A DNA stretch of 64,000 nt, from positions 1 to 64,000 of the forward strand of contig NZ_MIEH01000003.1 of assembly GCF_001754075.1 (NCBI RefSeq), in the 5' to 3' direction. Under the pieces are notes generated by a model, which was given only the letters and a program-made list of their open reading frames with translations, did not search any database and had not been told where the DNA came from. Shown here in pieces: positions 1 to 6,337 of this stretch. Each line of letters opens with the position of its first letter. The stretch's first letter is position 1. Position numbers and translations under genes: made by a program. The stretch comes from Merdimonas faecis. Its GTDB lineage: Bacteria > Bacillota > Clostridia > Lachnospirales > Lachnospiraceae.

Positions 1-55
1 ATAAACTTTTCACTTCAGGTGCAATAAAAAACAGCAGGAAATTCCCTGAAAGTGG

Positions 56-84
56 TTGACACGCCAGGATGCGTATAATATAAT
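56..84 (+). promoter_or_regulatory. Promoter of the rplM-rpsI operon
   Basis: A consensus -35 box TTGACA at 56-61 and a -10 box TATAAT at 79-84 are separated by exactly 17 bases. The leader of about 100 bases between this promoter and rplM could hold an L13-type autoregulatory structure, but I could not establish a fold by eye. Confidence 0.8.
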
Positions 85-191
85 AATGCAGTATGACAAA
101 AGGAGAAACAGTGAGGAACCAAAGCCCCGGAGCCTTACTGATTCTGATAAAATGAGCATGTGGAATGTTGATATTTACAGGAGGGAAACCA

Positions 192-620
192 ATGAAAACT
201 TATATGGCAAATCCAGATAAGATTGAAAGAAAATGGTATGTAGTTGACGCTTCGGGATATACATTAGGACGCCTGGCATCAGAAGTGGCTAAGGTATTAA
301 GAGGAAAGAACAAGCCGGAATTTACACCGCACATCGACACAGGTGATTATGTGATCGTTGTAAATGCAGAGAAGATTGCTGTTACAGGCAAGAAGTTAAA
401 TCAGAAGATTTACTACCGTCATTCTGATTATGTAGGCGGTATGAAAGAGACCACTCTGGCAGAGATGATGGACAAGAAGCCGGAAAAAGTTATCGAACTT
501 GCTGTAAAAGGCATGCTTCCGAAGGGACCTTTAGGAAGATCTATGATCAAGAAACTTCATGTATATGCTGGTCCGGATCATGAGCAGCAGGCTCAGAAGC
601 CAGTAGAACTGAAATTTTAA
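192..620 (+). CDS. rplM: 50S ribosomal protein L13
   Basis: The product is large-subunit ribosomal protein L13, a 23S rRNA-binding protein that acts early in 50S assembly. The chosen start is the ATG at 192, preceded by AGGAGGG at 179-185. This gives 142 residues, the usual bacterial L13 length; an upstream in-frame start at 165 has no ribosome site. Family hallmarks visible are the N-terminal [16 protein letters not shown] block, the [12 protein letters not shown] segment and the [10 protein letters not shown] motif. rpsI follows 28 bases downstream in the classical L13-S9 operon order. This is host core genome and marks the chromosomal side of the integration site. Confidence 0.98.
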   Translation: MKTYMANPDKIERKWYVVDASGYTLGRLASEVAKVLRGKNKPEFTPHIDTGDYVIVVNAEKIAVTGKKLNQKIYYRHSDYVGGMKETTLAEMMDKKPEKVIELAVKGMLPKGPLGRSMIKKLHVYAGPDHEQQAQKPVELKF

Positions 621-648
621 GGAAAGGTTTTGAAAGGAGGAAATTACA

Positions 649-1041
649 GTGGCTAACGCAAGATTTTATGGAACAGGAAGAAGAAAAAAATCAGTAGCAA
701 GAGTATATTTAGTACCAGGAACTGGTAAGATTACAATAAATAAAAGAGATATCGATGAGTATCTTGGACTGGAAACCTTAAAGGTTGTTGTTCGTCAGCC
801 TCTGGTTGCAACAGAGACCGAAGGTAAATTCGATGTAATCGTAAACGTAAAAGGCGGCGGTTACACAGGACAGGCAGGAGCAATCCGTCACGGTATCGCA
901 AGAGCACTTCTGGAAGCAGACAATGATTACAGACCGGTGCTTAAGAAAGCAGGATTCCTGACACGTGATCCGAGAATGAAAGAGCGTAAGAAGTACGGTC
1001 TCAAGGCAGCTCGTCGCGCTCCGCAGTTCAGCAAGCGCTAA
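649..1041 (+). CDS. rpsI: 30S ribosomal protein S9
   Basis: The product is small-subunit ribosomal protein S9, whose basic C-terminal tail contacts P-site tRNA. It has 130 residues, the usual length, starting at a GTG with AAAGGAGG about nine bases upstream. The family N-terminus ([16 protein letters not shown]), the central [21 protein letters not shown] block and the tail ending in [11 protein letters not shown] are all present, so the coding end is intact. The 3' end of rpsI is a known integration site for integrative elements in Firmicutes. The genes after it are plasmid/ICE-like, so the attachment site is probably at or just after this stop codon; the other end lies outside the window. 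Confidence 0.98.
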   Translation: MANARFYGTGRRKKSVARVYLVPGTGKITINKRDIDEYLGLETLKVVVRQPLVATETEGKFDVIVNVKGGGYTGQAGAIRHGIARALLEADNDYRPVLKKAGFLTRDPRMKERKKYGLKAARRAPQFSKR

Positions 1042-1061
1042 ACTTTATCAAAAGTGGTCAA

Positions 1062-1092
1062 AAACCCCGGAACTACGCGGTTTCCGGGGTTT
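1062..1092 (+). terminator. Intrinsic terminator of the rplM-rpsI operon
   Basis: The stem AAACCCCGGAA (1062-1072) pairs with TTCCGGGGTTT (about 1082-1092) around a short loop, and the right arm runs into a T tract. It lies 20 bases after the rpsI stop codon. Confidence 0.9.
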
Positions 1093-1151
1093 TTCCTTTT
1101 CAAATGGTTTGACGCAATTTGACAGAACGAAGCCTCTTTTAACCCGTTTTC

Positions 1152-1215
1152 TATGGGTTAAATGGTGGACAACCACCCCAAAAAGAGGGCTTATGGGTTA
1201 AAAAATAGGACAACC
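1152..1215. repeat. Imperfect direct repeat at the ICE-A left end
   Basis: Two copies of about 23 bases, at 1152-1174 and 1192-1215, share TATGGGTTAAA followed by GGACAACC with a slightly different spacer. They are 40 bases apart start to start. Their position between the chromosomal gene and the partition genes suggests protein-binding arms (recombination directionality factor, integrase or ParB), but nothing in the sequence decides which. Confidence 0.55.
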
Positions 1216-1337
1216 GAGACGCGATTTTGGGATGCCAAGGGGATGTTTATTTATACATCTCCAAGAGACCTTTTTCGTGAAAACGGTTTGTCTGAATTTG
1301 ACCTAATTTGAACAAAAGAGAATAAATCTAATCGCCA

Positions 1338-1367
1338 AGCGCTCAGTATTTTCTACTGGGCGCTTTT
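1338..1367 (+). terminator. Hairpin with T tract upstream of parA
   Basis: AGCGCTCAGTA (1338-1348) pairs with TACTGGGCGCT (from 1354) and is followed by TTTTT. It is a probable intrinsic terminator that separates parA from upstream transcription. Confidence 0.65.
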
Positions 1368-1399
1368 TGCGTTTCCGGGGAATTTCATTCCGGGATAAG

Positions 1400-1438
1400 A
1401 AAAGGCCGTCACTTTCAATTTTTGAAGTGGCGGCTTTT
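1400..1438. terminator. Bidirectional terminator-like hairpin
   Basis: AAAAGGCCGTCACTTTCAA pairs with TTGAAGTGGCGGCTTTT with few mismatches. The A tract on one side and the T tract on the other let it work on both strands. It lies just upstream of the parA ribosome site. Confidence 0.65.
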
Positions 1439-1484
1439 TCTATTTCCAGAAGCCATAGAACAATTCAGAAATGAGGTGAAGTCA

Positions 1485-2306
1485 TTGAACACGCAAATCA
1501 TCGCCATCGCCAACCAGAAAGGCGGCGTTGGCAAGACAACCACCTGCGCGAACCTGGGGATTGGGCTGGCGCAGGCCGGAAAGAAAGTGCTGCTGATCGA
1601 CGGGGACCCGCAAGGCAGCCTGACCATCAGCCTGGGCCACCCCCAGCCGGACAAGCTGCCCTTTACCCTGTCCGACGCGATGGGCCGTATCCTGATGGAC
1701 GAGCCGCTGCGCCCCGGCGAGGGTATCCTGCACCACCCGGAGGGCGTTGACCTGATGCCCGCAGACATCCAGCTCTCCGGCATGGAGGTCTCCCTGGTGA
1801 ACGCCATGAGCCGAGAGACCATCCTGCGGCAGTATCTGGACACGCTCAAGGGACAGTATTCCCATATCCTGATTGACTGCCAGCCATCCCTGGGTATGCT
1901 CACGGTCAACGCCCTGGCCGCCGCCAACAGGGTCATAATCCCCGTTCAGGCGGAGTACCTGCCCGCCAAGGGCCTGGAACAGCTGCTCCAGACCGTAAAC
2001 AAGGTGAAGCGGCAGATCAACCCCAAGCTCCAGATCGACGGCATATTGCTGACGATGGTGGACAACCGCACCAACTTCGCCAAGGAGATTGCCGCCCTGC
2101 TGCGGGAGACCTATGGCAGCAAAATCAAGGTGTTCGGCACCGAGATTCCCCATTCTGTCCGGGCAAAGGAGATCAGCGCCGAGGGCAAAAGCATTTTTGC
2201 CCATGACCCTAATGGCAAGGTGGCCGAGGGCTATAAGAATCTGACCAAGGAGGTGATAAAACTTGAAAAGCAGCGCGAAAAAAGTAGAGCTGGCTCCATA
2301 CGATGA
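1485..2306 (+). CDS. ParA-family partition ATPase
   Basis: A deviant Walker ATPase that, with ParB, segregates or stabilises extrachromosomal forms of the element. The chosen start is TTG at 1485, behind GAGGTGA at 1473-1479. That puts the family opening (ANQKGGVGKTTTCANLGIGL, Walker A) at residue 9 onward; a longer frame from 1422 would begin inside the terminator hairpin. The Walker A' region (LLIDGDPQGS) and the ILIDCQPSLGMLTVNAL block are visible. The product has 273 residues, typical of small ParA/Soj proteins. The downstream parB gene starts inside its 3' end, indicating translational coupling. Partition genes next to a rep-like gene suggest ICE-A has a replicating circular stage. Confidence 0.92.
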   Translation: MNTQIIAIANQKGGVGKTTTCANLGIGLAQAGKKVLLIDGDPQGSLTISLGHPQPDKLPFTLSDAMGRILMDEPLRPGEGILHHPEGVDLMPADIQLSGMEVSLVNAMSRETILRQYLDTLKGQYSHILIDCQPSLGMLTVNALAAANRVIIPVQAEYLPAKGLEQLLQTVNKVKRQINPKLQIDGILLTMVDNRTNFAKEIAALLRETYGSKIKVFGTEIPHSVRAKEISAEGKSIFAHDPNGKVAEGYKNLTKEVIKLEKQREKSRAGSIR

Positions 2307-3189
2307 TTTGTTTTCCACCGAGGAAAGCCGCCAGGATGCCAAGCTGGAGAAGATACAGGAAATTCCGCTGTCTGAGCTGCACCCATTTAAGGGGCATCCC
2401 TTCAAAGTCAAGGATGACGAGGCCATGATGGAGACCGCCGACAGCGTTCGGCAGTATGGTGTTCTGGTTCCGGCGATCGCCCGCCCGGACCCGGAGGGCG
2501 GCTATGAGCTGGTTGCCGGTCACAGGCGGCACCGGGCCAGTGAGCTGGCCGAGAAAGAAACCATGCCTGTCATTGTCCGAGACCTGGACGATGATGCTGC
2601 CACTATCATCATGGTGGACAGCAACTTACAACGTGAAAGCCTGCTCCCCAGCGAAAGGGCCTTTGCTTACAAGATGAAGCTGGAGGCTATGAAACACCAA
2701 GGCGCACGGGGGGACTTAACTTCGTCCCAACTTGGGACGAAGTTGCGTGCAGATGAATTGTTGGCGCAGCAGGCTGGTTCGAGTAGGAACCAGGTGCAGC
2801 GCTATATCCGCCTGACGGAGCTGATTCCCGAACTGCTGGATATGGTCGATGAAAAGAAAATCGCCCTCAATCCGGCTTATGAGCTGTCCTTTCTCAAAAA
2901 AGAAGAACAGCGGGATTTGCTGGACGCGATGGACAGCGAACAGGCTACCCCCTCTCTCTCCCAGGCTCAGCGACTCAAGAAATACAGCCAGGAGGGACAT
3001 CTGACCCTCGATATGATGCGCGTCATCATGGGTGAGGAAAAGAAAAGTGATCTCGACAAAGTGACTTTCACCTCCGACACCCTGCGGAAGTATTTCCCCA
3101 AAAGCTATACGCCCCAGCGGATGCAGGAAACCATTATCAAACTGCTGGAGGCGTGGCAGAAGAAGCGCCAGAGAGACCAGGAACGATGA
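2263..3189 (+). CDS. ParB/Spo0J-like partition protein
   Basis: A DNA-binding CTP-switch partition protein that partners ParA. It starts at TTG 2263 behind GGAGGTG, overlapping parA by 44 bases in another frame. The N-terminal ParB nuclease-like domain (about residues 25-120) carries the GYELVAGHRRHRASELAEKE segment, which matches the arginine-rich CTP-binding motif. A central helix-turn-helix follows (SSRNQVQRYIRLTELIPELL, about 165-190), then a charged C-terminal region. The length of 308 residues is normal. No parS palindrome was identified with confidence nearby. Confidence 0.9.
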   Translation: MKSSAKKVELAPYDDLFSTEESRQDAKLEKIQEIPLSELHPFKGHPFKVKDDEAMMETADSVRQYGVLVPAIARPDPEGGYELVAGHRRHRASELAEKETMPVIVRDLDDDAATIIMVDSNLQRESLLPSERAFAYKMKLEAMKHQGARGDLTSSQLGTKLRADELLAQQAGSSRNQVQRYIRLTELIPELLDMVDEKKIALNPAYELSFLKKEEQRDLLDAMDSEQATPSLSQAQRLKKYSQEGHLTLDMMRVIMGEEKKSDLDKVTFTSDTLRKYFPKSYTPQRMQETIIKLLEAWQKKRQRDQER

Positions 3190-3201
3190 AAGGAGCCGCC
3201 T

Positions 3202-3477
3202 ATGAGGGATATTTCAGCCCGTGAGCTGAAAGGACACAATATCTTGGCCGTAGAGCGTTTTCAGGACAGCACCCGCTGGATGATCGAGTTTTCCGTTCAG
3301 CGCCCTTGTTCCTACGGCTGCCCCGGCGATGATATGCGGCTGTTTCTTACGGAGGACGGGTATCAGGCCGCCCTCGTAAGCCAGAAGCGTCGGGAAATCA
3401 AAATCAAGCGGTATGCCCGTGTGATCGAGGGCCATGTGCTCGACTTCAAACCGGACAAGCGCCGCCGCCACCCGTAA
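3202..3477 (+). CDS. Small conserved ICE protein, paralogue of the 5063-5374 gene
   Basis: I do not recognise a named family. The 91-residue product follows parB by 12 bases with AAAGGAG before its ATG, so it belongs to the same operon. Its core (TRWMIEFSV, then RLFLTEDGYQAAL, then IKIKRYARVIEGHV) aligns with the product of 5063-5374 (TRHMIIFDV, RLFLTEAGYQKSL, IKILSHAKVRQGHL). The two are duplicates within one element. Two cysteines (CSYGC) near residue 32 could bind metal but are missing from the paralogue. Function unknown. Confidence 0.7.
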   Translation: MRDISARELKGHNILAVERFQDSTRWMIEFSVQRPCSYGCPGDDMRLFLTEDGYQAALVSQKRREIKIKRYARVIEGHVLDFKPDKRRRHP

Positions 3478-3504
3478 ACTCATTATCACTACGAAAGGAA
3501 AGGA

Positions 3505-3696
3505 ATGAATATGTGTACTGTCCAGAGCATCAAAGATGCCATCCGGGAAAGTTGCCAGTCCCAGTATGATATGGAATCCACCGACATTGACCGGGTTTTG
3601 CAGACCCTCCCGTTTTCGGAGCATGAGCCGATGTTCAGTCATCCGCCGAAGTACAAGCGTCCTTACCGGCCCTGGCAGAACAACAAAAACAGCTGA
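3505..3696 (+). CDS. Small hypothetical ICE protein (63 aa)
   Basis: Unrecognised short protein with a good ribosome site (AAAGGAAAGG) before an ATG at 3505; an in-frame ATG six bases later could also serve. The N-terminal half is predicted helical (VQSIKDAIRESCQSQ) and the C-terminus is rich in proline and tyrosine (HPPKYKRPYRPW). It is followed at once by a terminator, so it is the last gene of the parAB operon. Confidence 0.55.
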   Translation: MNMCTVQSIKDAIRESCQSQYDMESTDIDRVLQTLPFSEHEPMFSHPPKYKRPYRPWQNNKNS

Positions 3697-3734
3697 AAGC
3701 CACAGTCTTTTTCACGAAGGATTGTGGCTTTTTT
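3696..3734 (+). terminator. Terminator after the parAB operon
   Basis: AAAGCCACAGTC pairs with GATTGTGGCTTT around a loop and runs into six T residues, directly after the stop codon at 3696. Confidence 0.8.
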
Positions 3735-3765
3735 CATGCCCTAAAATTAGAAAGGAGTGAAGTCA

Positions 3766-4659
3766 ATGGCCGTTTTTCGCATTGAACGGACCAAAGATTA
3801 TACCGTGATGAGCAATCATCACCTGCGGAACCACGAACTATCCCTCAAGGCAAAGGGGCTTCTTTCCATGATGTTATCCCTGCCTGATGACTGGAACTAT
3901 ACTACCCGTGGACTTGCGAAAATCTGCAAGGAGGGCGTTGATGCCATCGGCAGTGCGCTGCGGGAGTTGGAAACCGCCGGTTACATCGTGCGGAACCAGC
4001 TGCGGGACCAACAAGGCCGGATCAGCGACACCGAGTATGTGATTTATGAGAAACCCCAGCCCAGGCAGCCAGAAACGCCAAGGCCGGATACGGCTGTACC
4101 AGATACGGCTTCACCAGATACGGAAAACCCGTATCTGGATAAACCGGATACGGAAAAGCCCGCAGAATTAAATATAGAGAAACCAAATACTCAAAAACAA
4201 AATACTCATGGAGCAAGTACCGATTCCATTCCCTTCCGGGAAACAGCGGCAGCACAGCTGCCGGAACGGAAAGGAAGGGATGCGATGTCTGTCTCAGAGA
4301 TAGAAAATTATCGGGAATTGATTCTGGAGAACATCGAGTATGACTATCTGTGCAGAGAGTTTTCGACCTACCGTGAGGACCTGGACGAGATTGTGGAGCT
4401 GATGGTGGAGACCGTTTGTGCCAAACGTAAAACCACTCGGATCGCTGGCAGCGACTTTCCCCATGAAGTCGTGCGCTCCCGGTTCTTGAAGCTGGATAGC
4501 GAGCATATCCGATTTGTCATGGACGGTATGCAGAAAAACACCACGGAGGTCCGCAATATGAAACAGTATTTGCTTGCAGTGCTGTTCAACGCGCCCACCA
4601 CGATCAGCAATCACTACACCGTACAAGTCAATCACGATATGAACACAGGCGGCTGGTAA
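3766..4659 (+). CDS. Replication-initiator-like winged-helix protein (DUF6017-type C-terminus)
   Basis: Probable replisome-organiser or initiator protein of ICE-A. The start is taken at ATG 3766 (MAVFRIERTKDYTVMSNHHL), seven to eight bases after AAAGGAG; a GTG at 3757 abuts the ribosome site. Residues 10-95 form a winged-helix domain of the type found in phage replisome organisers (LSLKAKGLLSMMLSLPDDWNY; ALRELETAGYIVRNQ). Residues about 100-165 are a low-complexity linker with repeated PDT units. The C-terminal 130 residues (YRELILENIEYDYL; DEIVELMVETVCAK) resemble the DUF6017 domain of mobile-element Rep-like proteins. The DNA of the linker forms 15-base iterons, listed separately. Confidence 0.75.
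   Translation: MAVFRIERTKDYTVMSNHHLRNHELSLKAKGLLSMMLSLPDDWNYTTRGLAKICKEGVDAIGSALRELETAGYIVRNQLRDQQGRISDTEYVIYEKPQPRQPETPRPDTAVPDTASPDTENPYLDKPDTEKPAELNIEKPNTQKQNTHGASTDSIPFRETAAAQLPERKGRDAMSVSEIENYRELILENIEYDYLCREFSTYREDLDEIVELMVETVCAKRKTTRIAGSDFPHEVVRSRFLKLDSEHIRFVMDGMQKNTTEVRNMKQYLLAVLFNAPTTISNHYTVQVNHDMNTGGW
4087..4153. repeat. GATACGG iterons inside the rep-like gene
   Basis: The 7-mer GATACGG occurs at 4087, 4102, 4117 and 4147, that is in register with a 15-base period, with one degenerate position. An inverted copy (CCGTATC) lies at 4129-4135. The repeats encode the PDT-rich linker. RepA_N-type plasmids are known to carry their origin inside the rep gene, so these may be initiator-binding iterons; that role is inference. 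Confidence 0.5.
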
Positions 4660-4707
4660 ACAGCCGCTTTTCTGTTGCCCGGCAATACCGGGAGAAAGGA
4701 TTTTGCC

Positions 4708-5070
4708 ATGAAACGACCTCTTGCCTACATTACGGCTCCCTGGAGCAACAACCAGTATGAGAACGCCGAGAACGCTGCCACCTACTGCCGCCAGGTGTAC
4801 GACGCCGGGTATTCGCCCATCTGCCCGGTTCTGTTCTTGTCCACCTTCCTCAAGGACGAGATTCCCCAGGAACACAAGGACGGGCTGGATATGGTGCGAG
4901 ACTATCTGCGCCGGTCCCATGTGCTGGTGGTCTGCGGCCACGGCATCGACGAGACCGTGAAGAATGACATCGCCACCGCTGAGCGCCTGCGGATCACCGC
5001 TACCACCCTGGACGGTATCCTGACTGTGAAAGGCCAGGGACGCGGGAAAGGAGGTGCGCGCCATGCCTGA
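4708..5070 (+). CDS. DUF4406-like (nucleoside deoxyribosyltransferase-fold) protein
   Basis: A 120-residue protein starting at ATG 4708 with AGAAAGGA upstream; the 11 extra codons of the longer frame have no ribosome site. The opening YITAPWSNNQYEN, the LKDEIPQEHKDGLDMVRDYLRRSHVLVVCG block and the closing NDIATAERLRI helix match the small alpha/beta fold shared by DUF4406 and nucleoside 2-deoxyribosyltransferase-like proteins of mobile elements. The substrate is unknown and I do not see enough to claim catalysis. Its 3' end overlaps the next gene by eight bases, indicating an operon. Confidence 0.6.
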   Translation: MKRPLAYITAPWSNNQYENAENAATYCRQVYDAGYSPICPVLFLSTFLKDEIPQEHKDGLDMVRDYLRRSHVLVVCGHGIDETVKNDIATAERLRITATTLDGILTVKGQGRGKGGARHA

Positions 5071-5374
5071 GCGTAAGACCGTGGGCCAGCTGATGGAGGA
5101 AATGCGGCTCAAGGCCGGGGCGCAGAACTACCACGGCCATGAGTACATGGATTTGGAGCGGTTTGCCGAGGACACCCGGCACATGATTATCTTCGATGTG
5201 CTGACCCACGATTCGCCGGTGGGCTGGAAAGGCGAACGGACCCGCCTGTTTCTGACGGAGGCCGGATACCAGAAAAGCCTGGAGAACCAGGAAAAGGGCC
5301 ACATCAAGATTCTCAGCCATGCCAAGGTGCGCCAGGGACATCTGTACTATGACCGCTCCGATCAGCTGCGTTGA
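5063..5374 (+). CDS. Small conserved ICE protein, paralogue of the 3202-3477 gene
   Basis: A 103-residue protein from ATG 5063 behind AAAGGAGG at about 5047-5054; the GTG at 5054 is inside the ribosome site and less likely. The N-terminal 45 residues (VGQLMEEMRLKAGAQNYHGH) are unique. The rest aligns with the upstream paralogue, with RLFLTE-x-GYQ as the clearest shared block. Neither has a function I recognise. The shared two-strand plus helix core suggests a small interaction domain. Confidence 0.65.
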   Translation: MPERKTVGQLMEEMRLKAGAQNYHGHEYMDLERFAEDTRHMIIFDVLTHDSPVGWKGERTRLFLTEAGYQKSLENQEKGHIKILSHAKVRQGHLYYDRSDQLR

Positions 5375-5386
5375 AAGGAGCCTGCC

Positions 5387-5428
5387 ATGATGAAATACCT
5401 GCTGCGGCGGCTGGTGGTCCCGCCTTAG
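5387..5428 (+). CDS. Very short ORF, possible gene remnant (13 aa)
   Basis: An ATG-ATG start behind GAAAGGAG encodes MMKYLLRRLVVPP and stops. The ribosome site is good, but the peptide is too short to assign. It may be a decayed gene or a coupling peptide for the downstream pcfB, which starts 47 bases after its stop codon. Confidence 0.3.
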   Translation: MMKYLLRRLVVPP

Positions 5429-5475
5429 TATCAAGCGCCACCCCTGCAAAATCCGTGGAAAGGAGGCGATGACCT

Positions 5476-5976
5476 ATGCAGGAGGAAGTGGAAAACAGGA
5501 CTTTGACGCTGGTAGTCAGCGGAACAAAGTTTACCGGGCGGCTGTTTAAGGCCGCCATCACCAAGTACCTTGCCCACCGCAAGGAAAAGAAGCTGCAAAA
5601 GCAGAAAAGCCGGGATACCCCCGTGATTCCCCACGGCAAACAGACGGTGAAGCAGCTGATCGGCCAGAATCAGGGCGTTTCCAACATCGAGATCACCGAC
5701 CCCTCCATCAAGGAGTTTGAAAAGATCGCCCGGAAATACGGCGTTGACTATGCGGTGAAGAAGGACCGCAGCAGCTCCCCGCCCAAGTACCTGATCTTTT
5801 TCAAAGGCCGCGATGCGGATGCCCTGACCGCTGCCTTTACCGAGTACACCGGCAAGAAGGTCAGAAAGGCGCAGAAAACAGAGCGTCCGTCCGTGCTGGC
5901 AAAGCTGAGCCAGTTCAAAGAGCTGGTGAAACACGCCGTTGTGGACCGGAACAAGCGGAAGGAGCTGGAACGATGA
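5476..5976 (+). CDS. pcfB: PcfB family (DUF3801) conjugation protein
   Basis: The product is a PcfB/DUF3801-type protein, an accessory factor encoded beside the VirD4 coupling protein in Gram-positive conjugative elements. It has 166 residues from ATG 5476. The family core is visible: LFKAAITKYLAHRKEKK near the N-terminus, then PHGKQTVKQLIGQNQGVSNIEI, then IKEFEKIARKYGVDYAVKKD and FFKGRDADALTAAFTEYTGKK. The last third is basic (KELVKHAVVDRNKRKELER). The stop codon overlaps the virD4 start (ATGA), which fits the standard pcfB-virD4 coupling. Confidence 0.85.
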   Translation: MQEEVENRTLTLVVSGTKFTGRLFKAAITKYLAHRKEKKLQKQKSRDTPVIPHGKQTVKQLIGQNQGVSNIEITDPSIKEFEKIARKYGVDYAVKKDRSSSPPKYLIFFKGRDADALTAAFTEYTGKKVRKAQKTERPSVLAKLSQFKELVKHAVVDRNKRKELER

Positions 5977-6281
5977 AGATGAAAAAGCAACTTGACATCA
6001 AAAAGCTCCTTTTGCTGAATATGCCCTATATCCTGATGGGGCTGTTCGCAACCAACTTCGGTGAAGGATGGCGGATGGCCGTGGGTGCGGACGCTTCGGC
6101 AAAAATGCTTTCGTTCTTCTCCACGCTGCCGGTGGCGCTGGCCAGCTGGTGGCCCAGCCTGCACCCTTTGGACCTGCTGGTGGGGCTGTGCTGCGGCGCT
6201 GGCCTGCGATTGGCCGTGTATCTCAAAAGCAAGAACGCCAAGAAGTACCGGCACGGTATGGAGTATGGCAGCGCCCGCTGG
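5973..6281 (+). pseudogene. virD4: VirD4/TraG coupling protein, N-terminal part (split by IME-1)
   Basis: This is the first 103 codons of the ICE-A type IV coupling protein, carrying the two N-terminal membrane segments (LLLLNMPYILMGLFATNFG and the PLDLLVGLCCGAGLRLAVYL region). It reads in frame to SARW at 6279-6281, then runs into IME-1 DNA and stops at 6288-6290. The remaining 508 codons resume in the same frame at 14100. Joining TGG at 6279-6281 to GGC at 14100 restores SARWGTHEDI, as in the intact ICE-B homologue (SARWGNAEDI, 62076-63860). Reconstructed length is 611 residues. While IME-1 is in place, ICE-A should lack a complete coupling protein. Confidence 0.9.
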
Positions 6282-6337
6282 AGTGCATAATCTTAAGTGT
6301 AAAGGAACTCTACATGGACGCACAGGAGGATATGCAC

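Larger units (their letters stand above)
1093..1484. other. Non-coding left end of ICE-A
   Basis: About 390 bases without a convincing gene separate the rpsI terminator from parA. The stretch holds a pair of direct repeats (1152-1215), a short GGTGG/CCACC inverted repeat (1164-1177) and two terminator-like hairpins (1338-1367 and 1400-1438). This is the place expected for the attachment site, excisionase-type sites or a partition site. No integrase gene is seen here, so it would be at the far end of the element. Confidence 0.5.

Noticed and set aside
90..190. L13 leader riboregulator
   Set aside because: The distance fits, but I could not find a convincing stem by eye; a covariance-model search would be needed.
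1482..2426. Open frame of 314 codons on the - strand across parA and parB
   Set aside because: Antisense to two well-supported partition genes; no ribosome site or known domain.
4087..4153. Regularly spaced repeats suspected as a CRISPR array
   Set aside because: The units are 7 bases with 15-base spacing inside a coding linker; no cas genes occur in the window.
6068..6337. N-terminal extension of the IME-1 recombinase reading through the virD4 junction
   Set aside because: The extension is out-of-frame virD4 and element-end DNA; the real start with AGGAGGA is at 6338.
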